DNA from: Spirochaetaceae bacterium
GTDB lineage: Bacteria; Spirochaetota; Spirochaetia; Treponematales; Rectinemataceae
DNA length: 64,000 nt
Assembly: GCA_026418115.1 (NCBI GenBank)
Contig: JAOABY010000001.1
Coordinates: 91,385 to 155,384, forward strand
Direction of reading: 5' to 3'
Below the pieces are notes generated by a model. The model worked only from the letters and a program-made list of their open reading frames with translations. It searched no databases and was not told the origin of the DNA. Each line of letters starts with the position of its first letter. Within the stretch, counting starts at the first letter, position 1. Below are positions 50,686 through 58,963 of this stretch, in pieces. A program made the position numbers and the translations under genes.

Positions 50686-51546
50686 ATGAAACGACAGATT
50701 TTAAACGTACTGATTGTGGCGCTGCTGACAGTTGTGTTTGCAGGCTGCCAGGTATCGGTGGAGCCACAGCTGCCCGCAGGCCAGGAAGATGCTGAAGCAA
50801 GAGAGGTTGCTTTTGATGTGGACGTCAACCTGCCGCTGGCCCGTGGTGTGAATGATGATCCCAATGTGGCTCATGTATACATCAAGGTTTTTAGTTCTGA
50901 CCATAAAACTGTCCTTACTCCAACAACGCCAGCGGCTGGTGAAACCGCAGCTACAGAAATCTACAAGAATGCGCAGTCAGGCAAATTCCAGGGGAATGTA
51001 GCCGTGACGGGAGCAAGTGGCACAGTGTATCTTGTTGCAATTGTAAAGAATGCAGCGGGCGAACATCTGTATACTGGCTTTGCTTCCGCTGACGCATCAG
51101 GCGGCCATGTGCAGATCATCACCTCAAAAGCATCAGATGGATACACAACTGGTGGCACACCTGTAACCAACTGGGGACCCGGGGGCGGATATGTGTTCTA
51201 TAAGAACACTACAACGCGAACCCTGTATGAAGTATATAAACCTGACTTGGGAACCAATACCCAGACTAATGCAAATAATGCCTGCACCAACCTGGTGGCA
51301 GGAGGGTATGATGACTGGGTACTGCCTTCGTATGATGTTGTAGGCTATCTTGCAAACAATGATACCGTTGGCTCGACTGCCTTTGGGTTTACAAGTGCTG
51401 ATTATTGGACATCCTCTTCCTCAGGAGGAGGAGGAAACAATTTCTGGGCGAGGAATCCAATCACGGGCGCAGCAACCAGCACCAACAGGAATCAAAATCG
51501 CCGATTTACTGCAGTAAGAACCTTCTCCTATGCAAATGGCTATTGA
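50686..51546 (+). CDS. Lipoprotein with lectin-like domain, paralogue B
   Basis: A 286-residue lipoprotein with lipobox VFAGC (Cys21) and GGAGG 6 nt before the ATG. The shared N-terminal domain shows LARGVNDDPNVAHVYIKVFS and AIVKNAAGEHLYTGFASADA. The lectin-like block is shorter than in paralogue A: TNWGPGGGYVFYKNTTTRTL, DDWVLPSYDVVGYLA, SADYWTSSSSGGG and RRFTAVRTFSY. WVLPS replaces the WFLPS of its relatives. It is co-transcribed with precursor 2 and ends in a strong terminator. Its role is unknown. Confidence 0.75.
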   Translation: MKRQILNVLIVALLTVVFAGCQVSVEPQLPAGQEDAEAREVAFDVDVNLPLARGVNDDPNVAHVYIKVFSSDHKTVLTPTTPAAGETAATEIYKNAQSGKFQGNVAVTGASGTVYLVAIVKNAAGEHLYTGFASADASGGHVQIITSKASDGYTTGGTPVTNWGPGGGYVFYKNTTTRTLYEVYKPDLGTNTQTNANNACTNLVAGGYDDWVLPSYDVVGYLANNDTVGSTAFGFTSADYWTSSSSGGGGNNFWARNPITGAATSTNRNQNRRFTAVRTFSYANGY

Positions 51547-51575
51547 TACTCAATAAGAATTATCACACACCTGAG

Positions 51576-51608
51576 AAGAGGGAACGTGCCGCCACGTTCC
51601 CTCTTTTA
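51576..51608 (+). terminator. Strong intrinsic terminator after lipoprotein B
   Basis: AAGAGGGAACGTG-CCGC-CACGTTCCCTCTT is a perfect 13-bp stem with a 4-nt loop, continuing into TTTATT. It closes the precursor 2 and lipoprotein B transcript. Confidence 0.9.
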
Positions 51609-51707
51609 TTCATAGTAATGAGCGTGGCAGATTGTTTCCCTCTGAGGCCCTTACAAATCTCATGAACTGCTCTATAGTAGTACTATGGCAAGGGGGCATA
51701 GTCACAT

Positions 51708-53420
51708 ATGTCAAGAAATAATTCCATTCCAGCGAAGAGAAAGATGGTAAAGCGCAACATCGTCTTTGTGGCTTTCACTGCAATAGTGGCATTTGCACTA
51801 ATTATTACTCTGAACAGCTGCACCCTTCTTGCCAACCTGTTTCTGCCAGGGGTAAAAGGTGCAGGAACAGGCATGGCTCTTGTCCGCTATGGGAACTATG
51901 TATACCGCATTGGAGGCCTGGACAACTCGGGTCGGCCGCTACAGACCTGTTTCTATGCCAGCATTGAGACTGATGAGCAGGGCGTCATACTGCCCCTGGC
52001 GTGGCAGGAAACCGCCTCGCTTCCCGAGGGGAGGTCATTTGCTGCCGTGATTGCTGCCGGTGGCCGCATGTACGTCATTGGAGGTGACAATGGCGATGGC
52101 CCCACCTCTACCATCTATGTCACCCAGATCAACAGCGACGGCACGCTCGGCTATGGTACATCCCATTTCTGGGAATCTTCGCTCAATACCCTGCCCTCAC
52201 CACGATCCCACATGGCCTGGGCCTTGCATGATGGGCGTATTTTCCTGGTCGGCGGTTTCGGCCCCGAGGGGGTTCTGGATTCCATCATACATGCCAGAAT
52301 ATGGCAGACTACGCTCTGGCCCGGCACATGGTACGAAAGCCCTCAGCACCTTCCAAAGGCTGTATACGGCAGCGGGCTCGCCGTGTCACAGAACCGCATG
52401 TTCATAGCAGGAGGATTCGACTCATCAAACAGGGCGGTCACCAACCTCATTTCCTATGATATTGGTACGGATGGATTGCTCTCAAATCCAGTTGCAGCAC
52501 AAATGCCTGAGCCGAAGGCCTTCCCTCTCTGTCTGGACAATGACGGACAGGTAATCATAGCAGGTGGCTATGCTGCAAAAAGCATTATCTCCTCATCATC
52601 ATGGACGTTCGATGGTACTGGCTTTGCAAGCGCTGGTCTGGAACTGAAAGCGGAAGGCCCATCTTCCGCCCATGCTGCTACTACCCTTTGGTATGTAAAG
52701 CCCAACCGCACCTTGCTCGATCTGCTGCCGATCGGATCAAAAGATGGCATGCAATTGCCGCCTGAAGCTCCCGTGGTATTCCCTGGCTCCGGCATGGTTC
52801 CCAAGAATACCACTGTTCTGGTCAAGGCCGCGCCGGGCACCACAGTGCGCTACTGTACCGACCATACACCGGTCATGGTAGCGGACCCTGTGTGGAACGA
52901 GGCAAGCCCCCTCAAGATTACGGCTGATACAATGATGGCCTTCAGAGCATTTGCAACGGATGGCACACCCGGCGCTCAGGTGAATATGGACTATCGGGTC
53001 AGGCCGGCCAGCTTCTTCGTATGGGTGTCGGGGGATTTCACACTGAAGGATGTGGGCGATACGACCCTACAGAACATCAGCCTGACGGACAACATGTTCA
53101 ATCCGGCGACCACGGGGTATACGGGTATCTGGGGGCGGCTGGTGGTGAGCTCGCCGATGGCGATCGCGCTGACGGTGCGGGATGCGGCGAGCCCCGGGTA
53201 TGAAGCGGTGTATACCGGACGGGTACGCTTCTCGCTGTTTGAAGGGGATCTGTACACCGAGGTAGTGGATATCGAGGGGAAGGCGGTGCGGAACCTGCTG
53301 CCGCCGACTGCGACGCAGCCGATTCTGCTGCACCTCAACCCTGGTGCCTACTACCTGCGACTGGATGATGTCGATGGACTGTCGGGACGCAGGCTCGGGG
53401 TATCCTTCAGGAAACGCTGA
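51708..53420 (+). CDS. Kelch-repeat lipoprotein with chitobiase-type and C-terminal beta domains
   Basis: A 570-residue lipoprotein. After a basic N-region comes a hydrophobic segment and lipobox TLNSC. Residues 55-330 hold Kelch repeats (YVYRIGGLDNSGR, RMYVIGGDNGDGPTSTIY, RIFLVGGFGPEG, RMFIAGGFDSSN, QVIIAGGYAAK). Residues 345-425 resemble a chitobiase-type domain (VRYCTDHTPVMVADPVWNEA). The last 150 residues match the end of the large lipoprotein at 44500 almost exactly. It lacks the lectin-like module. ATG 51708 has AGGGGG 11 nt upstream. ATG 51744 would give a more usual signal length. Surface binding is inferred. Confidence 0.75.
   Translation: MSRNNSIPAKRKMVKRNIVFVAFTAIVAFALIITLNSCTLLANLFLPGVKGAGTGMALVRYGNYVYRIGGLDNSGRPLQTCFYASIETDEQGVILPLAWQETASLPEGRSFAAVIAAGGRMYVIGGDNGDGPTSTIYVTQINSDGTLGYGTSHFWESSLNTLPSPRSHMAWALHDGRIFLVGGFGPEGVLDSIIHARIWQTTLWPGTWYESPQHLPKAVYGSGLAVSQNRMFIAGGFDSSNRAVTNLISYDIGTDGLLSNPVAAQMPEPKAFPLCLDNDGQVIIAGGYAAKSIISSSSWTFDGTGFASAGLELKAEGPSSAHAATTLWYVKPNRTLLDLLPIGSKDGMQLPPEAPVVFPGSGMVPKNTTVLVKAAPGTTVRYCTDHTPVMVADPVWNEASPLKITADTMMAFRAFATDGTPGAQVNMDYRVRPASFFVWVSGDFTLKDVGDTTLQNISLTDNMFNPATTGYTGIWGRLVVSSPMAIALTVRDAASPGYEAVYTGRVRFSLFEGDLYTEVVDIEGKAVRNLLPPTATQPILLHLNPGAYYLRLDDVDGLSGRRLGVSFRKR
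52989..53420 (+). repeat. Near-identical inverted copy of 44500-44931 (copy 2)
   Basis: This is the other half of the inverted pair. Both copies are coding and in frame. The region before 52989 is also related but less so (roughly 85-90% by eye), so identity rises and then falls within the gene, as gene conversion would leave. Confidence 0.85.
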
Positions 53421-53454
53421 AAGACTTCAGGAGCTTTCCCCATGGCATAATAAA

Positions 53455-53490
53455 GGGGGAACGGAAAATGCTCCCGCTCCCCCTTGCATT
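53455..53490. terminator. Hairpin between convergent lipoprotein genes
   Basis: GGGGGA-A-CGG pairs with CCG-C-TCCCCC (one A/C mismatch) around a 9-nt loop. AATAAA precedes it and TTGCATTT follows, so it can work in both directions, modestly. Confidence 0.6.
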
Positions 53491-53527
53491 TCTCTAGTGC
53501 CAGTTCCGCGAACATCTGCGGCATGGC

Positions 53528-54622
53528 TCAGAATCTTCGTGCCGGCCTGACCCTGTAGAGCTGGTATCTGCCTGCGACATTCGAAGTCAGTGTGTCTGCA
53601 CCGAAATCAACATAGTAGGCCTGTTTGGCGCCTTCACCGTCATTTCTTGTAAAGATCTCATCCTCGGTGCTGCTCCAGTACTTCTTTGCAGCAAAACCGC
53701 CAAAAGACCGCAGATTGTTATACATTTCTTCAAGTTCTTCCTTGGAAGGAGTAAACCAGCCACTCACGCCATTTTTTTCCAGATTCCACACCGTAGTGCT
53801 GACCATGCGACGCGCAAGAGCTTCTGCATTGTATGGCCGAGGCACGAATTTCTTTATGCGCGGAGTGACGCTTGTGGTGGCGTCGACATCCACAAGTTTC
53901 AGGGTATTCGGCGTTCCTTTGGAGACAGGCATTTCCGTGCCAATATTCTGATTATTGGGTCCCCAGTACCAGTCGAATCTCGAAGCAACCACATTATTGG
54001 AAGCGTCTATTACATCTCCTTGTGCATTGACGGAATATCCGCTGTCCAAGGCAAAGCCGTTCCATGAACCGTCGAGATCATGAGGAGATGCTTCAAGATA
54101 GCGCCATCCATCAGAGTAGCTGCCCTTGTCGTAGAAGATATACCCACCCGCCGGCCCCCAGTTGGTAGCTGCATCACCACCGACTACATAGCGATCTGAT
54201 ACCGAAATCGAGATACTGCCGTTCTCGCTGGACGTGCTGGCGTGGCCGGAATAGAGATGCCTTCCCTGCGCATCCACCGCATAGGCGACGAGTGTCATGG
54301 TGCCCGCAGGATTGGTGACACCAAAACTGGCTTTCCATGAGTCCTGAACCTTCACCAGCTCCACGGCATTTGTTTCCGTCGTTGAAATGGAGCCCAGTGT
54401 CCCTGCCTTTGGCTGCATGACATTTCTGCTGGCATCAAAGACTCTGATGAATACTTTTACTACACTGGAATCATTCCCTATCCCGCGGCTTTCACCTGGA
54501 ACACCAGTAACCTCAACCGAGAGCATGCCCTGACTACCAGCCGTTCCCTTGCCAAGATCGAGCTCGCATCCGATGAGCACTGCTGCTGCAATCAGAAAAA
54601 GCGCTACTCCCTTTCCCTTCAT
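53528..54622 (-). CDS. Lipoprotein with lectin-like domain, paralogue C
   Basis: A 364-residue lipoprotein with lipobox VLIGC (Cys19) and GAGGAGG before the ATG. The shared N-terminal domain reads GESRGIGNDSSVVKVFIRVF and LVAYAVDAQGRHLYSGHAST. The lectin-like block shows ATNWGPAGGYIFYDKGSYSD, VSGWFTPSKEELEEMYNN, KKYWSSTEDE and the ending YQLYRVRPARRF, which is closest to DUF1566 proteins. It lies 135 nt after the B2-like protease gene on the same strand. It may be read from that operon or from its own promoter (TATACT about 30 nt upstream). No DWDVSLG peptide precedes it. Confidence 0.75.
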   Translation of the reverse strand: MKGKGVALFLIAAAVLIGCELDLGKGTAGSQGMLSVEVTGVPGESRGIGNDSSVVKVFIRVFDASRNVMQPKAGTLGSISTTETNAVELVKVQDSWKASFGVTNPAGTMTLVAYAVDAQGRHLYSGHASTSSENGSISISVSDRYVVGGDAATNWGPAGGYIFYDKGSYSDGWRYLEASPHDLDGSWNGFALDSGYSVNAQGDVIDASNNVVASRFDWYWGPNNQNIGTEMPVSKGTPNTLKLVDVDATTSVTPRIKKFVPRPYNAEALARRMVSTTVWNLEKNGVSGWFTPSKEELEEMYNNLRSFGGFAAKKYWSSTEDEIFTRNDGEGAKQAYYVDFGADTLTSNVAGRYQLYRVRPARRF

Positions 54623-54757
54623 ACAACCAACCTCCTCAGAGTATATTTTGAACTATTCTGAAATGGGAAAGACCTGGCACAAGGTACGATAGCTGCCTGA
54701 TCCATCGAACCTCATGCGCCTGCAAATTCTGAGTTTGATGATAAAGTACTGGTTCTT

Positions 54758-55240
54758 TTACTGAAAAGGTCTGTATGAAACTGATGGCGCTCCCGTATCG
54801 ACAACGTATCCGTCTGCTTCAAGCCAGGCATGAAGGCGCCAACCATGGCTACCGGTAATTTTCTGAGCGCCATACACAAGGTCAGCCCGTATGCCTGACA
54901 GGCGTAATATGGCGCGTAACGCAAGTGCTCTGCGGAGACATGACATGTCGAACCACAGTGGGTGAGATGCCGCTCTGGCTGCGGTCCGAGAGAGAATTTC
55001 CATTCTCTTCGTTCTCTCTGTTCCTGGGGAAGGGTCAGCATCATGCCTACCATCTGTATTCGATAACTTCCCAGGCATGATGAGCCGCCTGTTCCACGAA
55101 TATGGCAGGACCTTGAGCCTGAGGTCATAATAGGCAAGCAGGAACCACACAACGACAAAGAGAATTATTTCATTGACCGTATGATGTCTGATTGCAGTTG
55201 CCAGTCGATACAGCATCTTGCCTGCGCTGCTAGACTTCAC
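54758..55240 (-). CDS. Lasso-B2-type transglutaminase-like protease
   Basis: A 160-residue protein of the B2 family, which removes leader peptides in lasso pathways. A hydrophobic N-terminal segment (EIILFVVVWFLLAYYDL) precedes the papain/transglutaminase-like core. The triad is visible: Cys in MSCLRRALALRAILRLSG, His in WRLHAWLEADG and Asp in GYVVDTG. The core end is SYRPFQ. Its start overlaps the PqqD-like stop by 11 nt. In known clusters B1 presents the leader to B2, which cuts after the Thr-x site. Here that would free DWDVSLG. Confidence 0.85.
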   Translation of the reverse strand: MKSSSAGKMLYRLATAIRHHTVNEIILFVVVWFLLAYYDLRLKVLPYSWNRRLIMPGKLSNTDGRHDADPSPGTERTKRMEILSRTAARAASHPLWFDMSCLRRALALRAILRLSGIRADLVYGAQKITGSHGWRLHAWLEADGYVVDTGAPSVSYRPFQ

Positions 55241-55487
55241 CTATGAGCCCCTTGGATTGCAAGGCATCCATGAGATCACGATAATCCTGCCGTAACCTTG
55301 ATTCGTCGACTTCATATTCTTCGAGCAGTTTTCTGATGATCTCTTCTTCATTCTCTGCATTCAGGGCAAGCTCGAGCATTCTCGAGCCCACCTCATTCAG
55401 ACCGTAGTAGACACCACTGGCGCTGTCCAGCAGCACAATCTCATCATCAACCTTGCTTTTCTTGACTGTGGGTTTGAGTTTCAACAT
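55230..55487 (-). CDS. PqqD-like RiPP recognition element (lasso B1 type)
   Basis: An 85-residue winged-helix PqqD-like domain that binds precursor leaders. The features are EIVLLDSASGVYYGLNEVGS, which forms the beta-hairpin, and helices MLELALNAENEEEIIRKLL and RQDYRDLMDALQSKGLIGEV. It overlaps the kinase-like gene by 7 nt and the B2 gene by 11 nt, so the three are made together. The conserved Y-x2-P-x-L-x3-G of the two precursors is the type of motif such proteins bind. Confidence 0.87.
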   Translation of the reverse strand: MLKLKPTVKKSKVDDEIVLLDSASGVYYGLNEVGSRMLELALNAENEEEIIRKLLEEYEVDESRLRQDYRDLMDALQSKGLIGEV

Positions 55488-56401
55488 ATTTGCACTCCCT
55501 TGATTATGCGCTCATTGATTTTTTGAACCAGGATATCAAGTGTATCGCGATCAGAGGGTCGTATCACTCGAGTTACCCCAACTCTTGAAAGAATACTAGA
55601 GCAGAGACTAAATTGCTTTTCTGCCGTATCAATACCTTTGAAGAAGACAGAATGTGTCATGACAGCACGGAACTTTTCCGCCCCGCGAAGCGCTTGCAGA
55701 TGTATATCTTCTCGATTTTCCTGCTCGAGGATGCATATGTGCCGCAGAGGAGCGGATAGTATCCCTGCAGGCATCTGTACCTGATACTTGTCAACACCAT
55801 CAAAGGATGCAGCTGCCATCGTTGGATCGCCTATAAGGGTCTCATACGCATCAGGTAGCAGCCGCGGACGGGGTATACCCCTCAGCACTCTTGCATTTTC
55901 TTCTATAGGTATCACATCATCACAAAGAATATTATTGCCATTTCTTGCCAATGCTGCTGCAGTGGTCGATTTCCCACTCCCTCGATTTCCAATAAACAGA
56001 ATAGCACCTCCGTCTGTTGCTACCGCGCTTCCGTGCAGGACCAGCAATCCTCTGGCTTTCAGAAGAAAAATCAGCATCAGGCCTGTAATATAGAAACCGA
56101 TCATGGTTGACTGCAATTGTGTCCCACAAGGATCAACGAGTATAAGATTATCGCCTTCTATCGCATAGCGTGCCGAATCTGGAATTTCAACCAGCACCCT
56201 TATTCCCTGTATCTCGTATTGAATTCTGCCCACTTGAAACAGAGAAATCGCATTCTCTGTCAACTTTGGAACAGAACCCCATCGAATCTCTACCAGCCAA
56301 TCAGAGGTGTTGGTGGCTTCATCCATTGGCGGCAGCAGTGGCAGAGGGAAGTCTGATAAAATAGACATGCCAAATGCGGAATACCGAAATCTATCTGGCA
56401 T
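55481..56401 (-). CDS. HPr-kinase-like protein of the lasso/RiPP type
   Basis: A 306-residue protein with the HPr kinase fold. Walker A is GNRGSGKSTTAAALAR near residue 140, followed by DDVIPIEENARVLRGIPRPR, the acidic catalytic region. LLVLHGSAVATDGGAILFIG leads into the P-loop. Relatives in lasso clusters (such as the paeninodin kinase) phosphorylate a Ser of the precursor. The Ser in DWDVSLG is the only hydroxyl residue of the tail here. It lacks the C-terminal HPrK signature region. It overlaps the NTP_transf_5-like gene by 11 nt and the PqqD-like gene by 7 nt. Confidence 0.82.
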   Translation of the reverse strand: MPDRFRYSAFGMSILSDFPLPLLPPMDEATNTSDWLVEIRWGSVPKLTENAISLFQVGRIQYEIQGIRVLVEIPDSARYAIEGDNLILVDPCGTQLQSTMIGFYITGLMLIFLLKARGLLVLHGSAVATDGGAILFIGNRGSGKSTTAAALARNGNNILCDDVIPIEENARVLRGIPRPRLLPDAYETLIGDPTMAAASFDGVDKYQVQMPAGILSAPLRHICILEQENREDIHLQALRGAEKFRAVMTHSVFFKGIDTAEKQFSLCSSILSRVGVTRVIRPSDRDTLDILVQKINERIIKGVQIC

Positions 56402-57584
56402 TGGAGACCTTCCGTGTTATTTTTAATCTTCTTATGATAAAAAAAGGAAGCAGGAACAAATAGACAAAGTGCAATGCGCGAGGTAATGGAAAAAGCTTCG
56501 CTTCTTCAGGCGTTATTCTCATCACTTTTCTCAGTGCTCGACCAATATCAGCAAAATTCCCAGACATTTGCAGAATGTAGCTGAAAAAGAGGTCTGGAGC
56601 ATCGCGAAGAGTAAACATGTTATTTCCACCAGCCTCCAGCCTTGTAAACGCAAATGATGAGGCTCGCTGGATTCGTCGAGATACTGGGGCAAAAAAAAGA
56701 ACCAAATTTCTTTCTATTGGATATGCTGTATTGATAACCTCATTCATTACAGCAAATGAATTTGCCAATCCCAATGTATTTATTTTTTGCATCAATTCAA
56801 TTAAATCCTGATCGCTGCTTGAATGCATGAAGCTTGCAGCATCCAGAACCCAGATAAGAAGGCACCAGGCATGACGTGATCCGTGAGCCAGCATCAGCAC
56901 ACCATGGTCTGACAGGCAAGGCGCATGAAATCCATATCCTTTCCCAGTAATCCATTCTACATTCTGAAATACTGTATCTAACCTGTCATGTCTGAATACT
57001 TCTTCATCCCATCCATTTCTATCATGAAGTTCCACTCTGAATTTGAGACCTCTCTTCCATAGGTCCACATGATGGCCGACCTTAATCATGCAGGATCTTT
57101 TCTTTCGATAGTTGCTGCCATTTATATACTGTTCATCCGGAAGATAGCCAGCTTCTCCAAGAATGCCCACTATGGATTCTATATCATTTGTATTCACAAT
57201 TATATCGAGATCCGTGTATTCCCTGATGCAGGGATCCCCATACAACTGGGCAGAGAGTGCCGGACCCTTCAGCACCAGCGAAGGTATCCCCCTGCTCCAA
57301 AGAAGCTGATCCACGTCGGTCGCTTCTTTCACAATCTGGTCCCGCAACATCGCAGTCTGCGCTGCTTCCTGCTTCAGGCGGGCAGCCCAGGGCGCATCGA
57401 GGCGCAGTCCGAGTTTCTTGAGTCCTGCGTACGCTGTCGAGGCAACTTTATGCTGTACCGCCATGCGCACAAAGTTCGCCTGGTCAAAACCATCCGGCAG
57501 CTGAGACTGCTGTGCTGGACCTCGCACCGGCAGGCCTCGCGCCAGGCCACAGGCTCGCACGAGCAATTCGAATTCCTGCTTCAT
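56391..57584 (-). CDS. Nucleotidyltransferase-fold protein (NTP_transf_5-like) of RiPP clusters
   Basis: A 397-residue protein of the PF14907 type. The core reads IPSLVLKGPALSAQLYGDPC then REYTDLDIIV. KG and D-L-D are the metal- and nucleotide-binding residues. VELHDRNGWDEEVF and DHGVLMLAHGSRH follow. The last 25 residues are hydrophobic (FVYLFLLPFFIIRRLK), a possible membrane anchor. Such genes often accompany HPr-kinase-like genes in lasso clusters, where they may transfer a nucleotide or extend a phosphate. It is the first gene of the four-gene overlapping operon. The 118 nt before it hold no convincing promoter. Confidence 0.8.
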   Translation of the reverse strand: MKQEFELLVRACGLARGLPVRGPAQQSQLPDGFDQANFVRMAVQHKVASTAYAGLKKLGLRLDAPWAARLKQEAAQTAMLRDQIVKEATDVDQLLWSRGIPSLVLKGPALSAQLYGDPCIREYTDLDIIVNTNDIESIVGILGEAGYLPDEQYINGSNYRKKRSCMIKVGHHVDLWKRGLKFRVELHDRNGWDEEVFRHDRLDTVFQNVEWITGKGYGFHAPCLSDHGVLMLAHGSRHAWCLLIWVLDAASFMHSSSDQDLIELMQKINTLGLANSFAVMNEVINTAYPIERNLVLFFAPVSRRIQRASSFAFTRLEAGGNNMFTLRDAPDLFFSYILQMSGNFADIGRALRKVMRITPEEAKLFPLPRALHFVYLFLLPFFIIRRLKITRKVSNAR

Positions 57585-57702
57585 GTTCTGACTTCATGAT
57601 AGAGCAGCCAGAGCAGGGAAGCAAGCTTGCAGCCATGCCTCGAATCGTAAGGCTATGCTGGTTCAACCGCCAGCAGCGATGGTTCCATCAACAACGCTCG
57701 GC

Positions 57703-58869
57703 CTATATCGAGGCGCTGACGCCGTGCACGAGCATGTGCTCCTGCAGAAGGACGCGGCCTCGCGCCACGACAGTCGCAGGGCGCAAATCTTCATCAAGGA
57801 TCACAAGGTCGGCATCAGCCCCATGCGCAATCTGGCCTTTGCCCTGCAGCCTGAGTACGGAAGCCGGATTGGCAGTGATGGGAAGCAGCGCATCTTCAAG
57901 CGGAATGCCTGTCCCGCATGCTTCCTGCAGTGCAACCACCAGGCTCCTGCAGGTTCCGATACCTATGCCTGTGCATACACCTTCTTCGTTAAAGAGTGGC
58001 AGGCTCCCCTGACCATCCGAACTCCACGTGATGCGCTCAAGAGGAATCTGCAAATCCCTGAAAGTCTTGAGCGCGGCAGCTGCAGTGATTTCTCCTCCTG
58101 CTACGAAGCTGGGGACGGAGCTGGTGGTAAAATCAGCCACTCCCCCCTCTTTCGCCCACTCGAGAGCTTCCTGGAAGAGTCGCTCATTGCGGCCACAATG
58201 TGTAGGCAGCATGGTGCGGGCCAGAATTGGCTGTGCAGCAACTATCTTTCGGAGAGGTTCCAAACCAGCAGGTTCATCGCCGAGATGCATGTTCACCACG
58301 CCAGCCTTGCCGGATAGCAAACCGGCAACACGCGCATCAGCGACAATTCGAGCCAGCTCCTCCACCGAAGGGCGCGAGGAGCGATGATCTGATACCGCAA
58401 TCTCACCTGCTCCAAGAATTGGCTCCACCAGCATGATGTCCTGCATGAGGGATCCTGTAAGCGTGCGAAATGGCACATGGTAGGAGCCTGCATAGCACCA
58501 CGCGGACAGACCCTGCGCCCGGATGGCGTACACTTTGGCGAGCAGCGTTTCGAGTGAGCGCGCTACGCCATCTGTGCCAAGTACGCCGATTACCGTTGTC
58601 ACGCCAGCGGTAATAGCATCCTCAATGGCAAGCTCGGGAGTGCGCGTCTGGAATCCTCCCTCGCCTCCTCCTCCCGTGATGTGCACATGGTTGTCGATGA
58701 ATCCCGGCACTACTGGCCTTCTCTGCGCATCGATGATTTCCACAGGGTCCGGCAGGCTGCTGGCTTCGATATGCGCTGCGATGCTGAGAATCGCGTTCCC
58801 CCCAATGAGGATGTCCGACATGCCATGGTGCCTGGGCTGATAGAGATCAGCGTGTTTGATAAGAATCAT
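57703..58869 (-). CDS. iadA: Isoaspartyl dipeptidase (beta-aspartyl peptidase)
   Basis: A 388-residue amidohydrolase that cleaves beta-aspartyl dipeptides from damaged proteins. The metal-binding H-x-H is in PGFIDNHVHITGGGGEGGF, and the family-specific FQTRTPEL follows. NMHLGDEPAGL, LPTHCGRNERLF and ITWSSDGQGSLP carry further metal and substrate residues, with the catalytic Asp in the last. ITANPASVLRLQGKGQIAHG is the usual C-terminal segment. It is 118 nt upstream of the NTP_transf_5-like gene on the same strand, with no clear terminator between. Confidence 0.9.
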   Translation of the reverse strand: MILIKHADLYQPRHHGMSDILIGGNAILSIAAHIEASSLPDPVEIIDAQRRPVVPGFIDNHVHITGGGGEGGFQTRTPELAIEDAITAGVTTVIGVLGTDGVARSLETLLAKVYAIRAQGLSAWCYAGSYHVPFRTLTGSLMQDIMLVEPILGAGEIAVSDHRSSRPSVEELARIVADARVAGLLSGKAGVVNMHLGDEPAGLEPLRKIVAAQPILARTMLPTHCGRNERLFQEALEWAKEGGVADFTTSSVPSFVAGGEITAAAALKTFRDLQIPLERITWSSDGQGSLPLFNEEGVCTGIGIGTCRSLVVALQEACGTGIPLEDALLPITANPASVLRLQGKGQIAHGADADLVILDEDLRPATVVARGRVLLQEHMLVHGVSASI

Positions 58870-58963
58870 GGTTTGCTCCCCTGCCTATCCTGCTATGCAG
58901 AAATCGTGCCAATCACACCAGTATAATAGCATGAGATAGTGTAGGCGAACTCCGCTGCTGCTC

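Noticed and set aside
44500..53420. Inverted repeats as ends of a composite transposon
   Set aside because: Both copies lie inside matching coding domains and show no transposase, terminal inverted ends or target duplications.
43330..54622. Diversity-generating retroelement target genes
   Set aside because: The lectin-like domains resemble such targets, but no reverse transcriptase or template repeat is in the window.
43178..57584. Standard lasso peptide cluster
   Set aside because: The leader motif, PqqD-like, B2-like, kinase-like and exporter genes fit. However, no Asn-synthetase-like cyclase is in the window, and the tail of seven residues lacks the Asp/Glu at position 7-9 and the length needed for a threaded ring.
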